NCBI GenBank assembly: GCA_964346495.1
Contig: CAYFUW010000026.1
Location: forward strand, 1-23,992
Reading direction: 5' to 3'
Length of the DNA stretch: 23,992 nucleotides
Source of the DNA: JBGZFC01 sp964346495
GTDB taxonomy: Bacteria; Bacteroidota; Bacteroidia; Bacteroidales; Dysgonomonadaceae
Part shown: piece after piece, positions 4,948 to 13,325 of the stretch
How the letters are laid out: every line of letters starts with the position of its first letter
Numbering within the stretch: the first letter of the stretch is position 1
Position numbers and translations under genes: made by a program
Notes under the pieces: model-generated
Databases searched by the model: none
Seen by the model: the letters and a program-made list of their open reading frames with translations, nothing else
Told to the model about the DNA's origin: nothing

Positions 4948-7287
4948 TTATTCCACAATCTCAAACTTTGCAAATTTCAGTAAAAGCTGTTTTTTGCCTG
5001 CCGAGTCAAATTCAACAAAAGCACGTTTATCGTTGCCAGACATCTCAATCTCTATCACTTTGCCACGTCCGAAACGTTCGTGAATAATGATGTTGCCTAC
5101 TTTCAGACTGTTAGCTTCGTCAGAAAGTTTTTTTGTGGATGATGAAACATTGGCTTGATTAATAGGTGTAAGTTTTTTCGGTGGAACGTATTCTGTTTGA
5201 ACGTCATCTTTTGGTAGCATTGAACTTCTCGTGAAAGTGGATTTGCTTTTCATCGATTCCCAGAAACCCTCTTTGTTGTCCGAATCGAATCTGCCTTGTT
5301 CTGAAGCTATAAATTTCTTGTCAATATCTTTTATAAATCTACTTTCCCGACTAGAATTTAAACTGCCGTTTCTAAAACGACTTCTTGCATAAGTTATTGT
5401 GCAGGACACTCTTGAGCGTGTTATTGCCACGTAAAAAAGGCGTCGCTCCTCTTCTAATCCGCGTGGTTCGTCTTTTGCCATTGCCGAAGGGAACAAATCT
5501 TCCTCCATGCCGACAACAAACACGTGTTTAAACTCCAATCCTTTCGATGAGTGAACAGTCATTAATGTGACTATTTCATCATTTTCGTCCTGATTTGTAT
5601 CCTGGTCGGTAAGTAGCGAGACTTCCGAAAGAAAATCGGCAAGTTTTGTGTTCTCTTCTTCTCCCTGCTCCATTCGTTGCGATACAAATTCACTCAACGC
5701 ATTAAGCAACTCCTGAATGTTTTGTGCCCGACTCATCCCTTCGGGAGTCATATCTTTGTGCGATTCGTGTGCAATACCCGAGTTTTTAATAACAATCTTT
5801 GCCAAATCATAGGCATTGAGCAATTTATCTTGCTCGATAAAGTCGGCAATAAGCGATTGGAAATCGGCAATCTTCTTAGCAGTTCCGACATTTACATCAA
5901 GATTGTACTGTAACGGATTTGAAATTATCTGCCACAAGCTAACATTGTGTCGTTGTGCCGCAGCTGAAATTTTCCCTAAAGTTACATCGCCAATTCCGCG
6001 AGTAGGATAGTTAACGATTCGACGGAAAGCATTTTCATCATCCGGGTTTATGATAACACGAAAATAGCTGATAACATCTTTTATCTCTTTTCTTTGATAG
6101 AAAGATGTGCCGCCAAAAATACGATAAGGGATGTTTTTTTTGCGAAGTGCATCCTCAAAAATTCTCGATTGTGCATTGGTGCGATACAAGATAGCAAAAT
6201 CACCGTACGATTCGTGGTCTTCGTATCGCATACGAGAAATTTTGTTTGACACGATAAGTCCTTCTTCAAAGTCGGAAAATGCACTTAACAATTCAATCGG
6301 CTCACCGACTTCATTTTCCGAAAATACATTTTTAAAAATCTGCCCTTTGTTCTTTTTAATCAGACTATTAGCGGCATTGACAATGTTTTGTGTTGAACGA
6401 TAGTTCTGTTCTAATTTGAAGGTCTGAGTTCCGGGAAACGAGTTTTTGAAATTCAGAATATTATCGATATTAGCACCTCTAAACGAATAAATGCTCTGTG
6501 CGTCATCGCCAACTACGCAAACACGATTGTGTGCTTCCGCCAACTGTTTCACGATAAGGTGTTGAGCAAAGTTTGTGTCCTGATACTCATCGACCAAAAT
6601 ATATTGAAACTGATTTCGATACTTCTCCAAAATTTCGGGATTATCTCTGAACAGAATATTGGTATAGAGCAACAAATCGTCAAAATCCATCGTGTTCGAC
6701 TGACGAAGTCTGTTTTGATAGTGTTGATATATCTCAAAAAGTCGCGGTCGTCTCGCTATGCGGTCATATTCCAGCAATTCGCTGTTTTGAGCGTACATTC
6801 TTGGTGTGATAAGCGCGTTTTTCGCCCGTGAAATTTGGTTATGCAATACATTCGGCTTGTAAATCTTATCATCCAGCAACATATCTTTTACTATCAGTTT
6901 GATAAGATTATTCGAATCGGATGTGTCCGAAATGGTGTAATTTGATTGAAAGCCGATAGCTTCTGCTTCGTTTCGCAATATTCGTGAAAAAATGGAGTGA
7001 AAAGTTCCCATCCATAACCGACGAGCTTTCTTTTCGCCTACCAACTCGGCAATACGCTCTTTCATCTCTCTTGCAGCCTTATTGGTAAAAGTAAGTGCAA
7101 GCAGATAGTAGGGTGGAAGTCCCTGTTCGAGAAGGTATGCTATTTTGTAAGTGAGTACACGTGTTTTTCCCGACCCTGCTCCCGCGATAACGAGTGAAGG
7201 TCCGGTACAGTACTCTACTGCAGCACGTTGTGCATTGTTTAGTTGGTCGAGTAGATTAGAGCTATTATTATTTTCGGTTGATTGCAT
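4948..7287 (-). CDS. UvrD/PcrA-family superfamily 1A DNA helicase
   Basis: ATP-dependent 3'-5' helicase for nucleotide-excision and mismatch repair and for clearing replication or transcription conflicts. The 779-aa protein shows the full SF1A motif set: Q-motif LNNAQRAAV (about 16-24), Walker A AGAGSGKT (35-42), motif Ia LTFTNKAAREM, DEYQDTN (233-239), GDDAQSIYSFRGA, LEQNYRS, TVHSSKGLEF and EEERRLFYVAITR. The last about 50 residues (VGNIIIHERFGRGKVIEIE onward) match the PcrA/UvrD C-terminal Tudor-like domain, so the protein is full length. The sequence alone does not decide between the names UvrD and PcrA. A -7 element directly abuts the ATG at 7287, suggesting a very short leader or a leaderless mRNA. 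Confidence 0.95.
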   Translation of the reverse strand: MQSTENNNSSNLLDQLNNAQRAAVEYCTGPSLVIAGAGSGKTRVLTYKIAYLLEQGLPPYYLLALTFTNKAAREMKERIAELVGEKKARRLWMGTFHSIFSRILRNEAEAIGFQSNYTISDTSDSNNLIKLIVKDMLLDDKIYKPNVLHNQISRAKNALITPRMYAQNSELLEYDRIARRPRLFEIYQHYQNRLRQSNTMDFDDLLLYTNILFRDNPEILEKYRNQFQYILVDEYQDTNFAQHLIVKQLAEAHNRVCVVGDDAQSIYSFRGANIDNILNFKNSFPGTQTFKLEQNYRSTQNIVNAANSLIKKNKGQIFKNVFSENEVGEPIELLSAFSDFEEGLIVSNKISRMRYEDHESYGDFAILYRTNAQSRIFEDALRKKNIPYRIFGGTSFYQRKEIKDVISYFRVIINPDDENAFRRIVNYPTRGIGDVTLGKISAAAQRHNVSLWQIISNPLQYNLDVNVGTAKKIADFQSLIADFIEQDKLLNAYDLAKIVIKNSGIAHESHKDMTPEGMSRAQNIQELLNALSEFVSQRMEQGEEENTKLADFLSEVSLLTDQDTNQDENDEIVTLMTVHSSKGLEFKHVFVVGMEEDLFPSAMAKDEPRGLEEERRLFYVAITRSRVSCTITYARSRFRNGSLNSSRESRFIKDIDKKFIASEQGRFDSDNKEGFWESMKSKSTFTRSSMLPKDDVQTEYVPPKKLTPINQANVSSSTKKLSDEANSLKVGNIIIHERFGRGKVIEIEMSGNDKRAFVEFDSAGKKQLLLKFAKFEIVE

Positions 7288-7292
7288 GTTTG

Positions 7293-7300
7293 CAAAAATA
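7293..7300 (-). promoter_or_regulatory. -7 element of the UvrD/PcrA-type helicase gene
   Basis: TATTTTTG on the minus strand matches TAnnTTTG. The expected start point falls at or within a few bases of the ATG at 7287, which implies a leaderless or near-leaderless transcript if this element is used. Confidence 0.4.
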
Positions 7301-7398
7301 CAAAATAGCCTGCATTATTCATTGTAATAAAAGATAAAAGTTATCATCAATTGGATATTTGATAATTATACAATTAGTAAGATATATTGAGAGTTTGC

Positions 7399-7530
7399 CA
7401 TCTATGAGAGACTTAGCGAGCTTCGCGAGAAACTACTTTACCCTATGTTCCTATGTGGTTAAAAAATCTTGGCTGATAGTTAATGATTTTACCACAGAGA
7501 ACACAAAGTTTTGTCGCAAAGGGCACAAAG
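7399..7530. repeat. Dispersed intergenic repeats between helicase and sigma factor genes
   Basis: 7399-7467 is the second copy of the 3969-4034 element (ATCTATGAGA ... CTATGTGGTTAAAAAA). 7491-7530 begins ACCACAGAGAACACAAAG, a motif typical of Bacteroidota intergenic repeats. With 7531-7601 these fill most of the 398-bp gap between the helicase and sigma factor genes. No credible gene was seen there, although a repeat-built frame (7359-7568) is open. Confidence 0.6.
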
Positions 7531-7601
7531 CCGCACTAAATTTACTATCATATCGAAACGAAGCGTAGATTCCGATGCGTGAAGTGACTTTTTTATCAAA
7601 A

Positions 7602-7661
7602 AAACCGCTGCCTAAAAGCATTACGGTTGGTTTTGCTTTATAGACAGCAGTTCGTGGTTTT
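7602..7661 (-). terminator. Probable intrinsic terminator of the ECF sigma gene
   Basis: On the minus strand an imperfect stem (GCTGTCTATAAAGCA against TGCTTTTAGGCAGC, with outer ACC/GGT pairs) is followed by GGTTTTTTTGAT. It lies 25 bp past the sigma factor stop codon. Confidence 0.65.
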
Positions 7662-7685
7662 AGCTATGAAAAAAATTACAAATTA

Positions 7686-8204
7686 TTATTCTGCGTAATA
7701 TCTAAAGTCTTTCAACATCTCTTGCAGCCTTTTTCTTGCGAAATATATTCTGCTTTTCACTGTTCCGATAGGCAATCCCAGGTGTTTGGCAATCTCTTCA
7801 TATTTATATCCCGAAACGTGCATCGAAAATGGCACTTTATACTCTTCGGTAAAGCTTGAAATTGCCTTGTTTATCTCTTTAATGGTGTATGCACCATCGG
7901 GTGTGTCAAAACCTGAATCTTGCGGTAGATTGAGATGATAAAGATTTTCTGTTTTGTCGATAATGGTTTGGCTCCTGACAATCTTACGATAGTTATTCAC
8001 AAAAATGTTGTGCATAATTGTAAAAACCCAGCCTTTGAAGTTTCTGTTTTCGTAATACTTCTCTTTGTTGTCTAATACGCGAAGCGTAGTCTCTTGTAAC
8101 AGGTCTTTTGCCTCCTCTCTGTCTGCTGTGAGTGAAAGGGCAAAATTGTACATATTATCTTGTAAACCTAAAAGTCTATTTTCAAATGATCCTATAAGTT
8201 CCAT
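7686..8204 (-). CDS. ECF-type RNA polymerase sigma factor
   Basis: A 172-aa sigma-70 family factor with only regions 2 and 4. Region 2 (about 15-75) has NFALSLTADREEAKDLLQETTL and a FKGWVFTIMHNIFVNNYR end. Region 4 (about 113-165) has YEEIAKHLGLPIGTVKSRI, a helix-turn-helix, followed by ARKRL. It redirects RNA polymerase to a regulon that cannot be read from the sequence. Most ECF genes have an anti-sigma partner next to them. None is here: the downstream neighbour is the helicase and the upstream gap is 810 bp, so control may be transcriptional or the anti-sigma factor lies elsewhere. It resembles the widespread Bacteroidales ECF factors of the EcfO type, but orthology is not established. 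Confidence 0.92.
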   Translation of the reverse strand: MELIGSFENRLLGLQDNMYNFALSLTADREEAKDLLQETTLRVLDNKEKYYENRNFKGWVFTIMHNIFVNNYRKIVRSQTIIDKTENLYHLNLPQDSGFDTPDGAYTIKEINKAISSFTEEYKVPFSMHVSGYKYEEIAKHLGLPIGTVKSRIYFARKRLQEMLKDFRYYAE

Positions 8205-8954
8205 ATTATTATTGTTTGATTGTGTTAAACTACATAAAGAATGTTTCTTTAAACTTCTGTTTTAAAAACATCAAATATGTACTACAAATTTAAGAATTTT
8301 CTTTAGTCGATACAATTTTTTTTGTTCGAAATGCGACTGATTTGTTTTAATAAAATTCGTTTTAGAGGTGTTCGTTTTGTAAATCAATGTGTTAAGTTTG
8401 ATTTTTGACTGATTTTTTGCCCAATTATGAGCTATAAAAAATATCTATCACGTTAAAAGTAGAGATAAATTGGACTAATAATTTGTGTAATCATAATAAT
8501 CTTTTTTTTGTTTTTATGTTTGATTGAAAAAGTGGGAAAAGGTTTAATTTTAGTCTGTAGTTTTTAGTTTGTAGTTTTAAGTGTTGCGGGTTTCGTGTTA
8601 TGGGGTGGAATATTACGTGTTTACTTGTCGGAGGGATTTGCAATCCCGACTTCTGAAAACCATATAGTGAAAAATTAAAAGTTGCGAGAGGGTGACTTTG
8701 TGACTTAGGGAGTGGGAGTATTTGATAATCTGTTTTCTCCTGCTGATAGACTTTTGTGAAAGCGCAGTCGTTGAGTCTGTCGAAACGTGTCTGCTGAAGG
8801 CAACTGTTTGCTTCACAACACACCATTCACAGAATGGCGCGAGCTGGAGTAATTAGTTTTGAGTAATTTTTTAATAAAGCAAAAAATGCTTTCAGCGGTC
8901 AACGTATTTCAGGCATTGACACTAAAGACTACATACTTCTGACTCAAAACTATC
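8205..8954. other. Divergent intergenic region between the sigma gene and htpG
   Basis: No convincing gene; the frame at 8491-8826 (-) is repeat-driven and low in coding character. Contents include AT-rich DNA (8205-8510), TAGTTTTTAGTTTGTAGTTTT-type repetitive sequence around 8550-8580 and the 24-bp palindromic repeat at 8627-8650. Perfect 10-bp inverted arms AGTTTTGAGT (8855-8864) and ACTCAAAACT (8942-8951) flank the sequence upstream of the htpG promoter. Confidence 0.6.
8627..8650. repeat. 24-bp palindromic repeat, inverted copy 2
   Basis: Exact reverse complement of 4878-4901. The two copies flank the helicase and ECF sigma genes in opposite orientation. Confidence 0.85.
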
Positions 8955-8959
8955 ACAAA

Positions 8960-8975
8960 TGGCATACTATTTGCA
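8960..8975 (+). promoter_or_regulatory. Sigma-54 (-24/-12) promoter of htpG
   Basis: TGGCATACTATTTGCA agrees at every defined position with the RpoN consensus TGGCAYR-N4-TTGCW: the GG at 8961-8962 and GC at 8973-8974 are correctly spaced. Transcription would start near 8986, about 28 nt before the htpG ATG. No TAnnTTTG with correct spacing is present here, which favours sigma-54 over the primary sigma factor. Confidence 0.7.
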
Positions 8976-9014
8976 TTTCAGATATAATAAAAACAATAAT
9001 CAAACGAACAAGAT

Positions 9015-10907
9015 ATGATAAAAAAAGGACAAATTGGGGTAACCACCGATAATATATTCCCCATTATTAAGAAATTTCTTTATAGTGACCACGAAATATT
9101 TCTTCGTGAAGTAGTTTCCAATGCGGTAGATGCAACTCAAAAACTGAAAACTCTTTCCGATATGGGTGAGTTTAAAGGAGATTTGGGAGACCTTTCCGTG
9201 AGAATCGCAATCGATAAAGATGCAAAAACTATCACAATTTCTGATAGCGGAATTGGTATGAGTGCCGACGAAGTTGATAGATATATCAATCAGATTGCTT
9301 TATCGTCGGCAAACGAGTTTCTCGATAAATATAAAGATAACGCAAATGCGATTATCGGTCATTTTGGACTCGGTTTTTACTCTACATTTATGGTTGCCGA
9401 AAAGGTGGAAATCATAACCAAATCGTATAGAGATGAAGAGGATGCGGTAAAATGGTCTTGCGATGGAAATCCCGAGTTTACGATGGAAAAAGCAGACAAA
9501 ACCGAAAGAGGAACCGATATTGTACTTCATATTGACAGCGAAAACGAAGAGTTTTTAGAAAAGAGCAAAATCGAATCACTTCTGAATAAATATTGCAAAT
9601 TCCTACCTGTTCCGATTGTTTTTGGTAAAAAACAGGAGTGGAAAGATGACAAATATGTTGATACGGACGAAGATAACGTGATAAACGATGCAGATCCGCT
9701 TTGGAAACAGATGCCTGCAAATATCGAAAATGAAGATTATCTGAAATTCTATCGCGACCTCTATCCAATGAGTTTCGAGGAACCGCTATTCTGGATTCAC
9801 TTAAATGTGGATTATCCGTTCAATTTAACGGGTATTTTATATTTCCCAAAAGTAAAAAACACAATTGAACTACAGAAAAACAAGATTCAGCTTTACAGCA
9901 ATCAGGTTTTCGTTACCGATTCGGTTGAAGGTATTGTTCCTGAGTTTTTGACTTTGTTGCACGGTGTAATCGACTCACCCGATATTCCGCTTAACGTTTC
10001 CCGTTCTTACCTGCAAAGCGACCATAATGTAAAGAAAATCTCCAACCATATCACTAAAAAAGTTGCAGATAAGTTAGAAGAGATTTTCAAGAAAGATCGT
10101 CAACAATTTGAAGAGAAATGGGATAGTCTAAGGATTTTTATTCAGTATGGTATGCTTACCGAAGAGAATTTTTACGACAGAGCTGCAAAGTTTAGCTTGT
10201 TGAAAAACTTAGACAATAAATACTTTACATTAGATGAGTACAAATCGTTGATTGAAGGAAATCAAACAGATAAAAACGGTAATCTTGTTTATCTGTATGC
10301 CAACGATAAAACCGAACAATACACATTTATCGAGTCGGCAAAAGAGATGGGCTACGATGTGCTTATTATGGATGGTCAGCTCGATGTGCATTGGATGGGA
10401 CTGTTGGAGCAGAAGTTAGATAAAGCTCGTTTTGTGCGAGTTGACAGCGATACTATCGAGCATATTATCGAAAAGGAAGAGGTAAGTCAGGTAGAGCTTT
10501 CCGATAAAGAGAAAGAGAATATGATTGAGGCGGTAAAATCGCAACTTCCTGTGATTGAAAAAACTGATTTTATTATAGATTTTAAATCTTTAGGTGAGAA
10601 CGGCAAGCCGATACAAATCACTCAAAATGAGTTTTCGAGACGTATGAAAGAGATGTCGGCAATGCAAGCCGGAATGGGATTCTATGGCGATATGCCGAAT
10701 ATGTTCCAGGTTATTCTGAATGTTGAGCATCCGTTGGTAAAACAGATTAAAGAAGATGTACAAGATAAGGAGAAAGATGATGTGGCTGCTTATGCTTCAG
10801 AAAATCAGAAACTGAGACAGATAATAGATTTGGCATTACTGTCAAACGGTATGCTGAAAGGAGAGGCTTTGAGTAACTTTATCAAGAGAAGTGTGGAGTT
10901 GTTGTAA
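9015..10907 (+). CDS. htpG: Chaperone protein HtpG (bacterial Hsp90)
   Basis: ATP-dependent cytosolic homodimeric chaperone that remodels client proteins with the DnaK system. At 630 aa it has the usual bacterial length. The GHKL ATPase domain (about 1-215) shows SNAVDATQKL (35-44), DSGIGMS (77-83), GHFGLGFYS (115-123) and RGTDIVLHI. The middle domain contains LYFPKV and the conserved DSPDIPLNVSRSYLQ. The C-terminal dimerisation part ends RQIIDLALLSNGML...FIKRSVELL. NAVDA and GHFGLG differ slightly from the common NAADA and GQFGVG, which I believe is normal in Bacteroidales. The gene stands alone and is preceded by a sigma-54-like promoter, an unusual form of control for this chaperone. Confidence 0.97.
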   Translation: MIKKGQIGVTTDNIFPIIKKFLYSDHEIFLREVVSNAVDATQKLKTLSDMGEFKGDLGDLSVRIAIDKDAKTITISDSGIGMSADEVDRYINQIALSSANEFLDKYKDNANAIIGHFGLGFYSTFMVAEKVEIITKSYRDEEDAVKWSCDGNPEFTMEKADKTERGTDIVLHIDSENEEFLEKSKIESLLNKYCKFLPVPIVFGKKQEWKDDKYVDTDEDNVINDADPLWKQMPANIENEDYLKFYRDLYPMSFEEPLFWIHLNVDYPFNLTGILYFPKVKNTIELQKNKIQLYSNQVFVTDSVEGIVPEFLTLLHGVIDSPDIPLNVSRSYLQSDHNVKKISNHITKKVADKLEEIFKKDRQQFEEKWDSLRIFIQYGMLTEENFYDRAAKFSLLKNLDNKYFTLDEYKSLIEGNQTDKNGNLVYLYANDKTEQYTFIESAKEMGYDVLIMDGQLDVHWMGLLEQKLDKARFVRVDSDTIEHIIEKEEVSQVELSDKEKENMIEAVKSQLPVIEKTDFIIDFKSLGENGKPIQITQNEFSRRMKEMSAMQAGMGFYGDMPNMFQVILNVEHPLVKQIKEDVQDKEKDDVAAYASENQKLRQIIDLALLSNGMLKGEALSNFIKRSVELL

Positions 10908-10971
10908 ATGTTTTTTTAAGAAACAAGATTTAAGATATAAGATACTTATATACAGTTTTTTTGGTTACGTA

Positions 10972-10994
10972 GAGACGTCATATTATGGCGTCTC
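10972..10994. repeat. GAGACG hairpin repeat, copy 2
   Basis: Identical to 521-543, including the GTA in front, and inserted between the convergent htpG and T9SS cargo genes. Confidence 0.85.
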
Positions 10995-11017
10995 TATTAT
11001 TTGAAATAATAAATAAA

Positions 11018-11045
11018 AAGCGGAGTCAAAATTTTGACTCCGCTT
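11018..11045 (-). terminator. Terminator between htpG and the T9SS cargo gene
   Basis: A perfect 28-bp palindrome with 14-bp arms (AAGCGGAGTCAAAA and complement). On the minus strand it is followed by TTTTTATTTATT, so it is a strong intrinsic terminator for the minus-strand gene. For htpG it is at least a stable 3' hairpin. Confidence 0.85.
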
Positions 11046-11067
11046 ATATATTTGGTTTAAATATCTT

Positions 11068-11970
11068 TTAGATTAGCACTACTTTTGAAAAATGTTTCCC
11101 ATTTTCTGTTACAACTGAAACAACCACACTCTGATTTGTGTCTATATTAAAAGTGGAGCTGTTTGCGGAATAATTGTATCTTTTTTGAAATAGAACTCTT
11201 CCGCTCATATCGTAAACCGAAATTTTATTTATCCCAAGTGTTGAGTGAACGGTTACTTGTCCGTTATCTCTTTCAAAAGACAGAACATTTTCAGCTTCTG
11301 TAGTTTCTATTTTTGAAGGAGCAGTTTCAATTACCAAAATATCGGCATAAATATTTCCGTTTAGGTCCCAACGTTGCGATAGAGTGCCGTGCAGATTTAC
11401 AGTTTCGCCCAACGCGTATGTTTCTCCAAGCAGCTCTAAATCACCACCATCATCAAAATAGAAGAATCCGCGATTGTCTGCAATAAGGAAGTCAAGTTCA
11501 CTATTTTCTTTTGTGAACGAGTAAACCAATCCGGGAAAAACCGGAATAGATGATGCGGGATTTGGGCAAACGTTAAGTGTGCCGTTAAACACTTTTCCAT
11601 AGCAGCTGATACGTGTAGGAATAACCGACAAAATTTCTCCTGCAACTTGTGTAGTAAAAATACCTTCTACTTGTACTGCATCGCCTTCTGTTGCAAATAA
11701 AAAATAGTCTTGAATTTCTGCAGAAGTCAGATAATATTCACCATTAGCATCTTTAAAAACTACAGATAATCCGAAAGGATCGCCATTTTCGCTTTGAGTG
11801 AAGCCCCAAACTTCCTTTTCGCCATTGTCGTTAATTGTTACTTTTTCCAATATTCCGAACAACACGCTCGCACCCGATGAATAAGCCGCCTCTTCAGTTG
11901 TTTGTCCTTTTGCTGGTACAACAATAAGCAAAAGCAATAAAGCAGTAATTAAGTTTGAAATCTTTTTCAT
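11068..11970 (-). CDS. Secreted protein with T9SS type A sorting domain
   Basis: The product is a 300-aa exported protein. It has a Sec signal peptide, MKKISNLITALLLLLIVVPAKG, cut near residue 22. Two central beta-rich segments of OB-fold-like character carry GDAVQVEGIFTT and LGETVNLHGTL. The final about 70 residues are a Por/T9SS C-terminal sorting domain: INKISVYDMSGRVLF near its middle, TENGKHFSKVVLI at the end. The organism should therefore possess a type IX secretion system that moves this protein to the surface or medium. The start at 11970 was chosen because the signal peptide begins there; 12021 would add a 17-residue non-signal extension. The biological role is unknown to me. It is monocistronic and convergent with htpG, with an unusual G8 tract in its promoter region. 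Confidence 0.88.
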   Translation of the reverse strand: MKKISNLITALLLLLIVVPAKGQTTEEAAYSSGASVLFGILEKVTINDNGEKEVWGFTQSENGDPFGLSVVFKDANGEYYLTSAEIQDYFLFATEGDAVQVEGIFTTQVAGEILSVIPTRISCYGKVFNGTLNVCPNPASSIPVFPGLVYSFTKENSELDFLIADNRGFFYFDDGGDLELLGETYALGETVNLHGTLSQRWDLNGNIYADILVIETAPSKIETTEAENVLSFERDNGQVTVHSTLGINKISVYDMSGRVLFQKRYNYSANSSTFNIDTNQSVVVSVVTENGKHFSKVVLI

Positions 11971-12007
11971 AATACAGTTGAGTTTTAAATTATAAAGTTT
12001 ACACCGA

Positions 12008-12041
12008 CAAATGTACAACAAATTTTTTAATTACCCCCCCC
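12008..12041 (-). promoter_or_regulatory. Promoter of the T9SS cargo gene with G8 tract at -33
   Basis: On the minus strand TACATTTG (12008-12015) matches TAnnTTTG. Eighteen nt upstream lies a run of eight G (12034-12041) where the -33 TTG is expected. Length change in the G-run by slippage could alter promoter spacing. Confidence 0.45.
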
Positions 12042-12150
12042 AATACACAATTTCTGTTAAAAAATGCCCCCGTTTTTATATAAGCCTGATATATAAATCT
12101 TTTTTCTTTATCTTTTCTTGAAAAGAGTGGTCAAATATTATTAAACTGTG

Positions 12151-12158
12151 TATATTTG
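12151..12158 (+). promoter_or_regulatory. -7 element of coaA
   Basis: TATATTTG fits TAnnTTTG exactly, about 20 bp before the ATG at 12179. A short leader of about 14 nt is implied. No clear -33 TTG at the right distance. Confidence 0.5.
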
Positions 12159-12178
12159 CAAGCATAAACAGATTAATT

Positions 12179-13132
12179 ATGACTCGTACACCCTATAGTG
12201 TAACTTATTCGCCGTTTAGAGCATTTACAAGAAAAGAGTGGTGCAGTTTGGAAGAGCACCCCAGTTTTCCGGTTGCCGATATTGACCTGACCCAGCTTAG
12301 CGCGCTAAACGAACCGCTCACTATGGATGAAGTTGAAGATATTTACATGCCGTTGATCAGGCTGCTTCAAATTCAAATAACACATTACCGCAATTTGCAT
12401 AATGAGCGGGATGTTTTCTTCAAAAAACCTAGTCAGACAATTCCATATATTATCGGCATTGCAGGCAGTGTGGCTGTTGGAAAAAGTACAACGGCGCGTG
12501 TATTGCAAAAACTGCTTTCGATGTTGCCCGAAAAGCCTAAAGTTGAGTTGGTTACAACCGATGGTTTCTTGTATCCAAATGCAGTTTTAGAAGAAAACGG
12601 AATTTTAAATAAAAAAGGATTTCCCGAAAGCTATGATGCAAAGGCATTGCTTGCATTTTTATCGGCAGTGAAATCTGGTCGCGAACTGTTGGAAACTCCG
12701 GTTTATTCTCATCTTTATTATGATGTGATTCCGGATGAGATACATCGATTTGAGAAACCCGACATTCTTATCGTAGAAGGGATAAATGTATTGCAAGTAT
12801 CTTTGAATAAAAAACCTCGTCGCAGAGTATTCGTTTCCGACTTTTTTGATTTTTCGATATTTGTTGATGCAAATTCCAGAGACATAAAGAGTTGGTATAT
12901 AGAGCGTTTTAAAAAGCTACAAGAGACTGCATTCCAAGATAAAGATTCATATTTTCACAGATTTGCATCATACTCCGAAGAGGAGTTGATAACAACAGCT
13001 AACGAGATTTGGGATACCATAAACTTACCCAATCTTGAGCAAAATATACTTCCGACTCGCTTTCGTGCCGATTTGATTTTGGAAAAGGGTGAGTGTCATT
13101 TTGTCAGAGGAGTGAGAATAAGGAAGATATAG
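12179..13132 (+). CDS. coaA: Pantothenate kinase, type I (CoaA)
   Basis: Phosphorylates pantothenate with ATP, the first and controlling step of coenzyme A synthesis, in the cytosol. The 317-aa length matches E. coli CoaA (about 316). The N-terminal FRAFTRKEW is family-typical. The P-loop GSVAVGKS (96-103, with Lys102) follows IIGIAG. VTTDGFLYPN and KKGFPESYD are signature segments, then LIVEGINVLQ (Walker B-like) and SDFFDFSIFVDA. Prokaryotic type I enzymes are feedback-inhibited by CoA, which is likely but not provable here. It appears monocistronic, with its own -7 element and a terminator at 13231-13254. Confidence 0.95.
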   Translation: MTRTPYSVTYSPFRAFTRKEWCSLEEHPSFPVADIDLTQLSALNEPLTMDEVEDIYMPLIRLLQIQITHYRNLHNERDVFFKKPSQTIPYIIGIAGSVAVGKSTTARVLQKLLSMLPEKPKVELVTTDGFLYPNAVLEENGILNKKGFPESYDAKALLAFLSAVKSGRELLETPVYSHLYYDVIPDEIHRFEKPDILIVEGINVLQVSLNKKPRRRVFVSDFFDFSIFVDANSRDIKSWYIERFKKLQETAFQDKDSYFHRFASYSEEELITTANEIWDTINLPNLEQNILPTRFRADLILEKGECHFVRGVRIRKI

Positions 13133-13230
13133 ATTGGTTAATAAAGTATAAAATGGCGTAAAGAGGAGTTGCAAAATTACTCAAATATAAAGAGCTAAAT
13201 CTTGAAGGATAGTAGGTTTTGGCTTCTTGC

Positions 13231-13254
13231 GAGTAATGGGATTACTCTTTTTTT
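13231..13254 (+). terminator. Intrinsic terminator after coaA
   Basis: GAGTAAT (13231-13237), loop GGG, ATTACTC (13241-13247), then seven T. It lies about 100 bp past the coaA stop and separates it from serC. Confidence 0.75.
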
Positions 13255-13317
13255 GCTCGATAAGTGATTGGATGAAATATATTTCAGTTTTTACTATTAA
13301 TATTGAGAAAAAATTTG

Positions 13318-13325
13318 TAAATTTG
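13318..13325 (+). promoter_or_regulatory. -7 element of serC
   Basis: TAAATTTG matches TAnnTTTG. It predicts a leader of about 85 nt before the ATG at 13417. There is no clear -33 TTG. Confidence 0.45.

Noticed and set aside
7359..7568. 69-residue plus-strand open frame between the helicase and sigma genes
   Set aside because: It is built from the dispersed CTATGTGGTTAA and ACCACAGAG repeats.
8491..8826. 111-residue minus-strand open frame upstream of htpG
   Set aside because: It runs through the 24-bp palindromic repeat and other repetitive DNA, has odd composition (many Gln, Lys, Ser) and no promoter or family pattern.
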